DNA of 64,000 nt from Cryobacterium luteum (GCF_900110125.1 NZ_FOCN01000009.1:80322-144321), one strand, 5' to 3'; counted from the stretch's first letter, positions 45,524 through 54,692 are shown. Notes: generated from the letters alone by a model not told the origin. Translations and numbers: made by a program.

Positions 45524-48500
45524 GTGAAACTTAAGCTGACCGTTGGCGGATTGCCGGAGGGCGACACTGATGTGCTCGTCACCGCCGATGTGATGGCGAC
45601 GATCGGAGAAGTCGCCCGCAACCTGGTGCTCGGCCAGCCCGGCACCTCCCCGCACGAAGACGCCGCCCGCCGAAACAGCGCGCCGCTCACCCTTCGCGTG
45701 CGGTACCCCAACAACCCGATACGGCACGTGCTCGACCCGCTCGCCACCGTCAGCGACGCCGGCCTCAGCTCGGGCTGCTGGGTCGAGACGATCCAGCCCA
45801 GCCAGGCAGATGCGAGCGACGTCTTCCTGTATCAGCGCGCCGCCACCGCGTCGATCCTGCGCGGGCCGCAGGCCGGCCAGCAGTTCGACCTCGTGACCGG
45901 CAGCAACGTCGTAGGTCGCGGCCGCGGCTGCCGCCTTCAGCTGATCGACGAGACCGTCTCGCGCACTCACGCCTCGATTGACATCGGAGCGACCATCACC
46001 GTCACTGACCTCGATTCGGGGAACGGACTGTATATCGACGAACGTCGGGCGGTATCGGGCGCGGTCACCCCGGCGAACGTCATCTCGGTGGGAGACACGG
46101 TTTTCGTCGTCACCCGGGAGTCAAACGTCGCCGACGTGCCCCCGTCGAACCGGTCGGAGGCGGTCGTCGAGTTTGCACGGTCACCGCGCGTTGACGTGCG
46201 TTTCAGTGCCCAGAAGCTGGCGGCACCGGTGCCGCCGCAGCGCCTCGAACCGCAGAAATTTCCGATCCTCGCCGTCATCGCCCCGCTCGTCATGGGCGGT
46301 GTCCTGTTCGCGGTCACCCGGTCACCGCTCAGCCTCGTCTTCATCGCGCTGTCTCCCCTGATCATGATCGGCACCTGGATCGACACCAAGATCACAACCC
46401 GTCGCAAGAAGAAGGAACAGACGGAGCAGTTCGATGCGGCCATCGTGGCTCTCGAAGCCAAACTGGTGACCCAGCGCGAACGTGAAGTATCGGTTCGCAA
46501 CGCGGAATCGCCCAGCACCGTGCAAATCCATGAGGCCATGGTGGCGCGCAACGCCGTGCTGTGGACGCGTCGCCCTGAACACCAGACATTCCTGGAGGTG
46601 CGTCTGGGTCTCGGCACCCAATCCAGCCGCATCACGGTGGATGTGCCCAGCCGTAACAATTCGGACGAACGGTTCTGGACCCAGCTCGACGAGATCAAGG
46701 ACACCAACCTGACCGTGCCGTGGGTTCCGGTGTTGGAAACCTTCGATCGGGCCGGAAGCATCGGGGTCTCCGGCAGCGAACTCTGGTCGGAAGGCGTTCT
46801 GCGGTCGATCATCGTTCAGTTGTGCGGTCTGCACTCGCCGGCCGACCTGGTTCTGGCCTGCTTTGCCAACCCCGACAACCAGTTCGAATGGCAGTGGCTC
46901 AAATGGCTGCCGCACATCGGCTCGGTGTACAGCCCACTCACGACGAGTCATCTCGCCGCTGATCCGGCCTCGAGCGGTCACCTGCTGGCCCAGCTCGAAG
47001 AGCTCGTGGCCGAACGCCGAGCGGCCCGCCCGGGCGGGTCAGGCATCCGTTCTCACCTGAGCGAAAACGCAGACATCGATCAGCTGCACGGACAGGCGGT
47101 GCAGGTGCTGCCGATCACCCCGGTGGTCGTGGCCATCGTCACGAGCGACAGCCAGGTCGACCGCGGGCGACTGGTCGCGCTGGCCGAAGACGGCCCCGAT
47201 GTCGGCGTGCACCTGCTGTGGCATGCCGCCACCGGAGCAGACCTTCCGGCCGCCTGCCGCACCTATGTCGACGTGCAGCCCGATGGCACCGGGGTGGTCG
47301 GATTCGTTCGCACCGGCACCCGCGTCGACGTCAGCCCCCTCGAGGCTATCTCCGGTCAGGACGCCGCCGTGGCCGCCCGACTGATCTCGTCGGTCACCGA
47401 CAGTGGCGCCCGAGTGCTCGATGAAAGCGATCTACCCACGTCCGTGCCGTACCAGGATCTGCGCTCGGAGAACGTCATCTCGTCGGCCGATGCGGTCGCC
47501 GCGCTCTGGGAACGCAGCGGAAGCCTCACCGCGCGCTGGCGCGAGCACCCGCCGACCGAAGTCGGCTCACTCAGCGGCATCGTCGGCCAGGGTGCCGGCG
47601 GCGTGCTGCGGCTGGACCTGCGCGAGCACGGCCCGCACGCCCTCGTCGGCGGCACCACCGGGTCGGGCAAGAGCGAGTTCCTGCAAACCTGGATCATGAG
47701 CATGGCCAGCGAGTACAGCCCGGATCGGGTCACCTTTCTGCTCATCGATTACAAGGGCGGCGCCGCCTTCGCGGAATGTACCCAGCTGCCGCACACCGTC
47801 GGACTGGTGACCGACCTCAACACTCACCTGGTGCGCCGGGCCCTCACCTCGCTGCGGGCTGAATTGCACTACCGGGAGACCCTGCTCAACGAGAAGGGCG
47901 CCAAGGATTTGGTGAGCCTGGAGAAGCGCGGCGACCCGGATGCCCCACCGTCGCTGATCATCGTCATCGACGAGTTCGCCGCGCTGGTCGGTGAGGTTCC
48001 GGAGTTCGTCGACGGGATCGTCGACGTCGCTCAACGGGGCCGCTCGCTCGGACTGCACCTGATCATGGCTACCCAGCGGCCGGCCGGCGTGATCAAGGAC
48101 AACCTGCGGGCCAATACCAATCTGAGGATCGCCCTGCGTGTCGCCGACGAGTCGGACAGCCAGGATGTGATCGGCGGTAAAGACGCCGCAGCGTTCGATC
48201 CATCCGCTCCGGGCCGCGGCGCCGCGAAGCTCGGCCCTGGCAAGCTGATCCATTTTCAGACCGCCTATCTGAATGGTCGCAGCAAGGCCGCTGCCAAACT
48301 GCCCGACATCGACATTGCCGACTTTCCGTTTGCAGTCGGTCAGACCTGGACCATCGACCTGGCTGCGCCGCCCACCCGCCGCCAGGTGCCCCGCGACATT
48401 GAGAACATGCTCGATTCCATTCGCACCGCAGCCGTGACGCTCGAGTTGGCGACACCGCGCAAACCCTGGCTCTCCCCACTGGACGCGGTGCTGGATCTGG

Positions 48501-50008
48501 CGCACGTCGCATCCGCTGACGGGCCGCTGATCGCACTCGGCATGCAGGACGAGCCTGCCAGACAGCGGCAGAGCCCGTTCTCGTTCGACCCGGACAGCCA
48601 AGGAAACCTCGCCGTGCTCGGAACGAGCGGTTCCGGTAAGAGCACCACTCTACGCACGCTGCTGCTGTCGGCGTCGCGCGATACCGAGCGGTATCCCGTG
48701 CACATTTATGCGATCGACTGTGCCGGCGGCGCCCTCGGACTGCTCGGCGCACTCCCCACCGTGGGCGGCATCATCGCGGGCGAAGACAGCGAACGGGTCG
48801 CCCGGCTGATGCGGCACCTGGTCGCCATGGCTACCGAACGTGCGGCGCGCTATTCCGCGGTGCCGGCCTCTACCCTGTCCGACTATCGAAAGGTGAGCGG
48901 CAATTCGGCCGAACCGCGCATCTTCGTCGCAATCGACGGCATGGCCAACTTTCGCAGCAGCTACGAGTTTCGAAGCGGCGACTCGACGTTCGCTGCGCTC
49001 GCCCAGCTGATGAGTGTGGGACGGCAGGTGGGCATCCACTTTGTTCTGAGCGCGGATCGATCCGGCGTGATCCCCTCCGCGCTCAACGCCAACATTCAGC
49101 AGAACGTCGTGCTGCGTCTGGCATCGTCGAACGACTACGGCATTCTCGGAGTGCCCGCCGACATTCTTGAAGACGCACCGGCCGGACGCGCCGTCATCGA
49201 CGGCAATGAGGTGCAGATCGCGGTGCTCGGCGGTTCGTCCAGTCTCGGTGACCAGTCGGTGGCCGCGCAACTGCTGGGCGATCGACTGCGCGAGGCCGGC
49301 GTCGCCGCTGCCCCGCCGGTGGAACGTCTGTCCGAGCGCATCCTGCTGTCAACGCTCGGCAGGGCGGGCGCAAACCGTGCGTTGATCGGGGTAGCGGATG
49401 CCGACCTGCTGCCGATCGGCATCGCGCCGGAGGGTCTCATCGTGGTCACCGGCCCGTTTCGGAGCGGCAAGACCAGTGCGATCAAAACCCTCGTACGCAG
49501 TTTTGTCAGCGCGCTTCCCGGCGTCGACACGGTGCTGATTAGTCCGCGAACGTCGAGCGAACTCACCGGATTCATTTCCTGGGGCGCACACGCCCTCGGA
49601 GTAACCGAGGCCGAGACACTGGCCAGGGACGTCGGCACGACCCTGCGGGACGGCGCCGGAACCTGGCCGGCCGACGGCAGGCCCGGCCTGATCGTCGTCG
49701 AAAGCGCCGGTGATTTCGAGGGCTCGTCAGCCGAGGCGGTCGTCGCGTCGCTCATCAAGGCGGCGAGAAAGGCCAATGTGTTGATCGTCGTCGAGACCGA
49801 CCTGGCGACCGGGCCGTCCGCGTGGCAGATCCACTCCGAGCTCAAAACCGCCCGGGTGGGGATCGTGCTGCAGCCCGACGAGGGTGACGGCATCTCCCTG
49901 TTCAGAGTCGCGTTCCCGCGCGGCAACCGGGCTGAATTTCCCGAAGGGCGAGGTTACCTCGTCGAGGCCGGTCGAGCCACGAAACTCCAGGTGGCGTTGC
50001 CCGAGTAG
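45524..50008 (+). CDS. FHA-containing FtsK/SpoIIIE-type ATPase of a type VII secretion-like system (EssC/EccC)
   Basis: A 1494-residue motor protein. Order: an N-terminal beta-rich domain (1-95, possibly FHA- or ubiquitin-like), an FHA domain (about 110-197, GRGRGCRLQL and VSRTHASI), a helical hairpin in the membrane (about 246-286), then three ATPase domains. Walker A: GGTTGSGKSE (709-718), LGTSGSGKST (1032-1041) and a weaker GPFRSGKTSA (1310-1319). Walker B is canonical only in domain 1 (LIIVIDEFAAL); domain 2 has VAIDGM and domain 3 VVESAGD. Length and order match firmicute EssC rather than split mycobacterial EccCa/b. GTG 45524 follows GGGGGG. Secretion partners converge on it 7 bases downstream. 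Confidence 0.92.
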   Translation: MKLKLTVGGLPEGDTDVLVTADVMATIGEVARNLVLGQPGTSPHEDAARRNSAPLTLRVRYPNNPIRHVLDPLATVSDAGLSSGCWVETIQPSQADASDVFLYQRAATASILRGPQAGQQFDLVTGSNVVGRGRGCRLQLIDETVSRTHASIDIGATITVTDLDSGNGLYIDERRAVSGAVTPANVISVGDTVFVVTRESNVADVPPSNRSEAVVEFARSPRVDVRFSAQKLAAPVPPQRLEPQKFPILAVIAPLVMGGVLFAVTRSPLSLVFIALSPLIMIGTWIDTKITTRRKKKEQTEQFDAAIVALEAKLVTQREREVSVRNAESPSTVQIHEAMVARNAVLWTRRPEHQTFLEVRLGLGTQSSRITVDVPSRNNSDERFWTQLDEIKDTNLTVPWVPVLETFDRAGSIGVSGSELWSEGVLRSIIVQLCGLHSPADLVLACFANPDNQFEWQWLKWLPHIGSVYSPLTTSHLAADPASSGHLLAQLEELVAERRAARPGGSGIRSHLSENADIDQLHGQAVQVLPITPVVVAIVTSDSQVDRGRLVALAEDGPDVGVHLLWHAATGADLPAACRTYVDVQPDGTGVVGFVRTGTRVDVSPLEAISGQDAAVAARLISSVTDSGARVLDESDLPTSVPYQDLRSENVISSADAVAALWERSGSLTARWREHPPTEVGSLSGIVGQGAGGVLRLDLREHGPHALVGGTTGSGKSEFLQTWIMSMASEYSPDRVTFLLIDYKGGAAFAECTQLPHTVGLVTDLNTHLVRRALTSLRAELHYRETLLNEKGAKDLVSLEKRGDPDAPPSLIIVIDEFAALVGEVPEFVDGIVDVAQRGRSLGLHLIMATQRPAGVIKDNLRANTNLRIALRVADESDSQDVIGGKDAAAFDPSAPGRGAAKLGPGKLIHFQTAYLNGRSKAAAKLPDIDIADFPFAVGQTWTIDLAAPPTRRQVPRDIENMLDSIRTAAVTLELATPRKPWLSPLDAVLDLAHVASADGPLIALGMQDEPARQRQSPFSFDPDSQGNLAVLGTSGSGKSTTLRTLLLSASRDTERYPVHIYAIDCAGGALGLLGALPTVGGIIAGEDSERVARLMRHLVAMATERAARYSAVPASTLSDYRKVSGNSAEPRIFVAIDGMANFRSSYEFRSGDSTFAALAQLMSVGRQVGIHFVLSADRSGVIPSALNANIQQNVVLRLASSNDYGILGVPADILEDAPAGRAVIDGNEVQIAVLGGSSSLGDQSVAAQLLGDRLREAGVAAAPPVERLSERILLSTLGRAGANRALIGVADADLLPIGIAPEGLIVVTGPFRSGKTSAIKTLVRSFVSALPGVDTVLISPRTSSELTGFISWGAHALGVTEAETLARDVGTTLRDGAGTWPADGRPGLIVVESAGDFEGSSAEAVVASLIKAARKANVLIVVETDLATGPSAWQIHSELKTARVGIVLQPDEGDGISLFRVAFPRGNRAEFPEGRGYLVEAGRATKLQVALPE

Positions 50009-50015
50009 CGGCGGG

Positions 50016-50573
50016 TCACCCCCGCACGAACACACCACCGGCCAGCTCGGGCACGTCGCCCGGCCAGTCGCCGAGGCTGTCGCCGATCACTGCGCTCGAG
50101 AACATCAGCAGACCGATCGTACTCATGCTCTGTGCGTTCGACGCCGACTCGAGACCGAGACCAGCAGTGGCCGCCTCCCAGTCCCAATCCACGGCGTCAC
50201 CGGCAGAATCGATAAAACTGACCGACACGGCCGTCGGCTCGTGATCATTGACCGACCACCCCGTGCGCAGCCCCCACTCCAGCGCATTCTGCGCATCACC
50301 GACACGATAGTCAGAATCGAGGGTAACCGTGACATAGGTGAACCAGGATCGGGTGAAACCGTCCAGGGACTCGCTCTGGGTGACCTCGGACGACGCGACC
50401 GCCGGCAGCTTGTCGATACGGGCAGCCGCTGAATCGGCTGATTGCCCGCCCCGCAGAAAAGCGCACGCACTGAGCGTCAGGGCACCCAGAGTGACGAGCA
50501 ACAGCAGGCCCGCGCATCGCTGAACGAATCGTGTCGGCGCCAGAGGTCCATGGCCCGATGTGCGTTGAGGCAT
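50016..50573 (-). CDS. Lipoprotein of the T7SS-like operon (paralogue of the 51291 gene)
   Basis: A 185-residue lipoprotein (lipobox LSAC, then FLRGGQSAD). It shares with the product of 51291-51830 the CA-x-L-R-G-G-Q-S start, a WSVND-E-P segment, DWDW and the end DWPGDVPELAGGV. It has no other recognised domain. Last gene of the minus-strand operon, overlapping the end of the 222-residue gene by one base. Probably an envelope component or surface-exposed partner of the secretion system. Confidence 0.78.
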   Translation of the reverse strand: MPQRTSGHGPLAPTRFVQRCAGLLLLVTLGALTLSACAFLRGGQSADSAAARIDKLPAVASSEVTQSESLDGFTRSWFTYVTVTLDSDYRVGDAQNALEWGLRTGWSVNDHEPTAVSVSFIDSAGDAVDWDWEAATAGLGLESASNAQSMSTIGLLMFSSAVIGDSLGDWPGDVPELAGGVFVRG

Positions 50574-51241
50574 CAGCCGCCTCCTGAGACGGCGAGGGAA
50601 CGCAGCAGGGGAACAGCAGCGGTCGCACCAAACTGGGTCGCCAACTGCTCAGTGACGAGATCATCGCCGGTCCGAATCGCTGCTATCAGCGTGCGGGACT
50701 CCACCAGCCCGAGCTGCACCGTGAGCGCACGCATCCCGGCGGGCTCGGGTGGGGCGGCGGCGAGCAGGCCATCAAGGTGGCCAACGAGCAGACTGAGCGA
50801 ACCGAGACTGATCGCGACCCTCCCGTGCTCACTGGCCCGAGCGGATATCTGCGGGCTGTCCGTGCACCGTGGCACCGTGACCGTGACCGCACTCATCAGG
50901 CGCCCCGCCACCGACACGACCGTCTGGGAACTCTCCGTCGGAGTCCACGACTGCACTCGCATCGCCTGCACCGCCATCAGCGGCAAGCCCAGTGCAACCA
51001 AGAGAAGCGGATGCGGGTCTCCCGCCACATCCCCCGGCCCCACTGCCGTTCGGCCGAGTAGTTGCCGCCCCGTAAGCGCTGCCACGGCCGCGCTCCCTCT
51101 TCGGTCTGCGTCGGGCCCGCTCTCGGCAAGCGTGCCCACCCGGAGCGACGCGGGCATCACGAGGTCTGGGGCGGCCTGCAGAACAACCCGATACTCGTCA
51201 AGGGCGAGTTCAGCCTGGAAGTGTGGCTGCTTGGTCGTCAC
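50573..51241 (-). CDS. Unrecognised 222-residue protein of the T7SS-like operon
   Basis: I do not recognise the family. GTG 51241 (MTTKQPHFQAELALDEYRVV...) has GGAGAG five bases upstream and is preferred to a TTG start at 51304. No signal peptide or transmembrane helix; the composition is alpha/beta with a hydrophobic core (HPLLLVALGLPLMAVQ). Size and position would fit a cytosolic adaptor of the EspG kind, but I see no motif that proves it. Confidence 0.65.
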   Translation of the reverse strand: MTTKQPHFQAELALDEYRVVLQAAPDLVMPASLRVGTLAESGPDADRRGSAAVAALTGRQLLGRTAVGPGDVAGDPHPLLLVALGLPLMAVQAMRVQSWTPTESSQTVVSVAGRLMSAVTVTVPRCTDSPQISARASEHGRVAISLGSLSLLVGHLDGLLAAAPPEPAGMRALTVQLGLVESRTLIAAIRTGDDLVTEQLATQFGATAAVPLLRSLAVSGGG

Positions 51242-51290
51242 TGGCTCTCCGTCTGGTGCCGGAGTCGGCCGATGGTCGTGAGTTGCCGCA

Positions 51291-51830
51291 TCAGTCGGCC
51301 ACAATCACGCCATCGGCCAGCTCGGGCACGTCCCCCGGCCACGGACCAAGAGTGTCGCCGAGCACGGAGGGTCCGAACGACAGCGTTCCTGTCGCAGTCA
51401 TGAGGGCACCGACGCTGGGCGAGTCGTAGCCCAGAGCGGAAGCCGCCGTCTGCCAGTCCCAATCAGCGGTGTTGCCGGAGGAGTCAAGAAACCCGACGCT
51501 AATCCCCAGATTCGGCTCATTGTCATTAACCGACCAGGCTGTGTGCATGGCCCAATCCAGAGCGGCCTCGGCATCATCGATGCGGTAGTCAGGCTCCAAA
51601 GTGATCGCAACGGTGGTAGTCCAAATCCGCTTGAACCCACTCAGGGTAGTGATTTGGCTGACATTCGCGGAAGCAACACCTGGAAGTGTTTCAATGCCCA
51701 GTACCGCGCCGTCGACGGACTGGCCGCCACGCAGCGCAGCGCAGCCGCCGAGCAACGCCACGCTCAGTGACGCTAGCAGAATTACAGGCACGATCCTGGC
51801 CTGAATTCGGCTGGCTAGCGTGACTATCAT
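51291..51830 (-). CDS. Lipoprotein of the T7SS-like operon (paralogue of the 50016 gene)
   Basis: A 179-residue lipoprotein (lipobox LGGC, then AALRGGQSVD). Similar to the product of 50016-50573 over its whole length: WSVNDNEP, ADWDWQTA and GPWPGDVPELADGV. The ATG overlaps the stop of the hydrolase gene (ATGA). The two copies flank the 222-residue gene, which suggests duplication within the operon. Confidence 0.8.
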   Translation of the reverse strand: MIVTLASRIQARIVPVILLASLSVALLGGCAALRGGQSVDGAVLGIETLPGVASANVSQITTLSGFKRIWTTTVAITLEPDYRIDDAEAALDWAMHTAWSVNDNEPNLGISVGFLDSSGNTADWDWQTAASALGYDSPSVGALMTATGTLSFGPSVLGDTLGPWPGDVPELADGVIVAD

Positions 51831-52333
51831 TTCGACTCCTTGACGGCGTAATAATCGGAAATGACCCTGTCGTCCCTCACACCCAGAAAATCGTCGAGTT
51901 TGTTTTGCTCTTGGGGTGTGCCCGCTGCGGATTCGGCAAGGAGCGCGTAGCGCAGGACATCGTGCGAGCCGAGTCCACCCCCGCCGCCATTATCGGCCGT
52001 GAGGGTCTCCCACCGCTCGGGGTTCTGTGTGCCGTCGGCGCCGGATACCGGGTCGGCCTCGGAGGCGATGACGCTGATATCGTGTGGGATATCAAAATTG
52101 CCGATGGGTGACCCGGCCGTCAACACCTGCACAACGTTGTATGTGTCACTCCTGTTCTCAGCAAAAGCGGCAGCGACGATTCCGCCCTGGCTGAACCCCG
52201 CCAGCATGACCGGCGCGTCGAACACGTCCGCTCTCGACGCGTGGTCTTTATTGTCTTCGTAGTAGGTCGTCATTGCCGCGTCCAGTGCCTCAGCTGACAC
52301 CCGCTCGAGAGCACTCGATCCCTGCATGATCAT
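51827..52333 (-). CDS. Small alpha/beta hydrolase of the T7SS-like operon
   Basis: A 168-residue protein with the nucleophile elbow LAGFSQGG, an Asp region VIASEADPVSGADG and a His in GLGSHDVLRYALL, so a Ser-Asp-His triad can be placed. The pattern recalls PE-PPE/cutinase-like and DUF1023-like hydrolases of actinobacteria but lacks the first strands of the fold. Both ends overlap neighbours by ATGA. Likely an effector or a wall-acting enzyme exported with its WXG-like partners; this is inference. Confidence 0.75.
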   Translation of the reverse strand: MIMQGSSALERVSAEALDAAMTTYYEDNKDHASRADVFDAPVMLAGFSQGGIVAAAFAENRSDTYNVVQVLTAGSPIGNFDIPHDISVIASEADPVSGADGTQNPERWETLTADNGGGGGLGSHDVLRYALLAESAAGTPQEQNKLDDFLGVRDDRVISDYYAVKESK

Positions 52334-52656
52334 GAGATGAGCGACTGCAACAGATCACCGTTGGACGCCATCGGGAGGATGCGCGCGGCATCCGCTTGTG
52401 TCGCCACGAGGTGCTGCGCCAGGGTAGCCGTCATCGACTCGATGTCGGAGAAGGTCGCCACGATCGAGCCGGTCGCCGACCCTATGCGGGTGAGAGTTTT
52501 CGCGGTCGCATCCGTGCTGCGATCCTGAGACCGGGTGAATGCATCACCCATCTCCGTCGCGCCCTGCACGACGCTGTCCACCGTGTTATCCAACGACTCC
52601 GCCATGGATTCGGCCAGGAGACTGTTATCGAGCCCGGGTCCAGACTTATCGGACAC
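52330..52656 (-). CDS. Small helical T7SS-associated protein
   Basis: A 108-residue, all-helical, Ser/Thr/Ala-rich protein without signal peptide or membrane helix. GTG 52656 has GGAGG six bases ahead and is preferred to ATG 52671. Its size, helical periodicity and place between two WXG-like genes and the hydrolase suggest an Esx-like or chaperone partner, but no W-x-G motif is present. Confidence 0.7.
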   Translation of the reverse strand: MSDKSGPGLDNSLLAESMAESLDNTVDSVVQGATEMGDAFTRSQDRSTDATAKTLTRIGSATGSIVATFSDIESMTATLAQHLVATQADAARILPMASNGDLLQSLIS

Positions 52657-52680
52657 GGTCGGCCTCCACATTCACGCACA

Positions 52681-53244
52681 TCATGGGCGCAGCGCTGTCT
52701 TCAGCAAGTACTCCACGTCAAGCCAGTCCTTCGAGCCGGTACTGGGCGGGCTGGGAATTGTGCGCATCACGTCTTGGGCGTGAGTGACGACACTCTCGGC
52801 GATATCGATATTCGCGAGCTTGTAGACGGACACCTGGACGGTTTTCGTGACGACGTCGACGGCAGAATTCACGACGGTCATGAACGAGGTCACAGCATTT
52901 TCGGCAACGTCCTGAATTACTTTGACCGCGTTCGAGGCAATCGACCGCGCCTCGTCGAGGCGCTCAGCGGCCCAAGCCTGCGCCTGGACGATGAGCGCCT
53001 TCACGTCGTCGACAGCACGTGCATGCGTGCCCAGTGCATCCGCTGCCGCGTCGAGGGTCGCGGCGGTGCGACCGATGTCGTCGGCCGTCAGCGTGATCTG
53101 GGTGCGAAAGACCTGGGCGGCCGCTGAATTCCAGCTCATCGCCTCGGCCTGCGCCGTGAGTTGCAGCGCGCGCGAGCGCATAGCTTCCGCGCGGGCGCGC
53201 AAGTACGATGCGTCGATTCGCACCGCGGACATGTCCCCGTACAT
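52681..53244 (-). CDS. WXG100-like N-terminal domain protein (putative T7SS substrate)
   Basis: A 187-residue helical protein. The first 90 residues form a WXG100-like hairpin with the turn W38-N-S in EAMSWNSAAAQVFR, followed by a second long helical part (about 95-160) and a Pro/Ser-rich tail (IPSPPSTGSKDWLD). Strong ribosome site GGAAGG before ATG 53244. Candidate secreted partner of the ATPase encoded on the opposite strand. Confidence 0.75.
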   Translation of the reverse strand: MYGDMSAVRIDASYLRARAEAMRSRALQLTAQAEAMSWNSAAAQVFRTQITLTADDIGRTAATLDAAADALGTHARAVDDVKALIVQAQAWAAERLDEARSIASNAVKVIQDVAENAVTSFMTVVNSAVDVVTKTVQVSVYKLANIDIAESVVTHAQDVMRTIPSPPSTGSKDWLDVEYLLKTALRP

Positions 53245-53293
53245 GGTTCGCCTTCCGGACCTGGCCGCGTGCGGCCGATTGGTTTACCGGAAA

Positions 53294-53590
53294 CTATCGT
53301 GACAAGCGGGCGGCGAGCTGGGCGTCCACGTCGTCGAGGGTGATGGCCGCGTTGCGGAGGTAGCTCGACAGGCCTTCGAGGCCGCGGATCGCCGAACGGG
53401 CACCGTTCGTGAACTCCGCGTAGGACGCGTTGAACGCACCGGACGACTTGTCAGTGACGAAGCCGGAACTGACGAGAACTGCAATGATGCGCTGCAATTC
53501 ATCGAGCTTGGAGTCGAGATCGTCGCGGCCTACCGAAAGGCGATCGGCCGAAGAATTCAGTTCCTGATATGAGACGTTGATGTTTGCCAT
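53294..53590 (-). CDS. WXG100-family type VII secretion target
   Basis: A 98-residue protein of Esx size: two amphipathic helices around the turn SSGFVTDKSSGAFNASY, where the usual W-x-G is replaced by F-V-T-D. ATG 53590 gives the standard length. First gene of the seven-gene minus-strand operon. I see no C-terminal Y-x-x-x-D/E signal, so recognition may depend on a partner. Confidence 0.85.
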   Translation of the reverse strand: MANINVSYQELNSSADRLSVGRDDLDSKLDELQRIIAVLVSSGFVTDKSSGAFNASYAEFTNGARSAIRGLEGLSSYLRNAAITLDDVDAQLAARLSR

Positions 53591-53677
53591 GAGAGCGGTA
53601 CCCCCCTGTTTACGTTTCACGGTCTGTTGGGCACACCCTAGCAGCACGGGGTAACGCCCACCCCCGTTCGGGAAGCG

Positions 53678-54100
53678 TCAGAGAAACATCAACACGATGC
53701 CGGTCACCCCGGCGAGAACGCCGATGCCGAGCAGAACCAGGCCGATCAGTCGCAGCCCCTTGCCGTCCAGTTCGGGGTCGTGCGTGCGACACCGTTCGGG
53801 GTCGCGATTGCGAAACCAGACCCGCACGTCATCACCGGGCACGAGCTGGTGCGTTTCGTGCGTGTCCGCGGGGCATTCGTGCACATCGCCGTCGCGATCA
53901 AACCAGCGGATGACCGTGGCCGGCCCGGACTCGGCCGCTCCTGACGCGGCGATCACGGCGGTCGTGCGGGTCCAGCGGCCGCTGATACCGCGCACCGACA
54001 GGCCGACTATATAGAGGAGCGCTCCGATGATGAGGCCGACGAGGGTGAGAATCTCGCTGATGATGCCGGCGAAGTCGAGGGCGTTCACTGGCACCGCCAT
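53678..54100 (-). CDS. Small membrane protein (DUF3592-like)
   Basis: A 140-residue protein with an N-terminal transmembrane helix (about 12-34), a soluble beta-rich middle (VIRWFDRDGDVHECPADTHET, VRVWFRNRDPERC) and a C-terminal helix (about 118-138). The layout matches DUF3592 proteins. It may be exported beside, but is not clearly part of, the T7SS-like operon (87 bases separate it from the WXG100 gene). Function unknown. Confidence 0.72.
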   Translation of the reverse strand: MAVPVNALDFAGIISEILTLVGLIIGALLYIVGLSVRGISGRWTRTTAVIAASGAAESGPATVIRWFDRDGDVHECPADTHETHQLVPGDDVRVWFRNRDPERCRTHDPELDGKGLRLIGLVLLGIGVLAGVTGIVLMFL

Positions 54101-54157
54101 CCGTCATCTCGTCTGCTCGCGGCGCTCACCCCGATGGTTCAAGAGTATCGGGTGACG

Positions 54158-54182
54158 CGCGCAGGCGGCACGGTCCTGCGCG
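54158..54182 (-). terminator. Terminator-like hairpin after the SRPBCC gene
   Basis: CGCGCAGG (54158-54165) pairs perfectly with CCTGCGCG (54175-54182) around a 9-base loop, between the SRPBCC gene and the small membrane-protein gene on the same strand. Confidence 0.6.
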
Positions 54183-54206
54183 TCCATTGCGCAGCACGGG
54201 GTCGCT

Positions 54207-54692
54207 TCAGCGGGTGGCCATGAGCTCGGCGAGCACAGCATCGAGTCGGTCGTATCCCTGGGCCATGCCCTCTTCCATGCCGCTCGCAGCCATTCCGTCG
54301 CGCGCCTCCTGGCTCGGATAGGTCGAGTGGCCGACCAGGCGCGTGCGGCCGTCACCGAGGTCCTCGAAGCGCAGGGTCTCGATGCTCACGACATCCGGGT
54401 AGCCGTCATATTCAAAGGTCTGAATGATGAGGTCGTTCGGCCTGGCCGCGTGAAAAACGCCGTGGAACTCGTAACTCTCGCCCTCCGGATCGACGTGGGT
54501 GAAACGGTAGCTGCCGCCGGTACGCAGGTGCCAGTGGTCAATTTGGGTGGTGTAGCCGTTCGGCCCGAGCCACCGTTCCACGAGGGCGGGATCCGCATGC
54601 GCCCGATAGACGGCGGCCACCGGGGCGTCGAACTCACGTACGTACTCGACGAACGGAGTGTGGGGGACGACAGTGACCTTCAGTGTGTTCAT
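54207..54692 (-). CDS. SRPBCC/AHSA1-family protein
   Basis: A 161-residue START-fold protein: FVEYVREFDAPVAAVYRAHADP at the start, VERWLGPNGYTTQIDHW and a GGSYRFTHVDPEGESYEFHG core, typical of the AHSA1/polyketide-cyclase group. ATG 54692 follows AGAGAGG. Ligand unknown; such genes often accompany ArsR regulators, but none is here. Confidence 0.85.
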   Translation of the reverse strand: MNTLKVTVVPHTPFVEYVREFDAPVAAVYRAHADPALVERWLGPNGYTTQIDHWHLRTGGSYRFTHVDPEGESYEFHGVFHAARPNDLIIQTFEYDGYPDVVSIETLRFEDLGDGRTRLVGHSTYPSQEARDGMAASGMEEGMAQGYDRLDAVLAELMATR

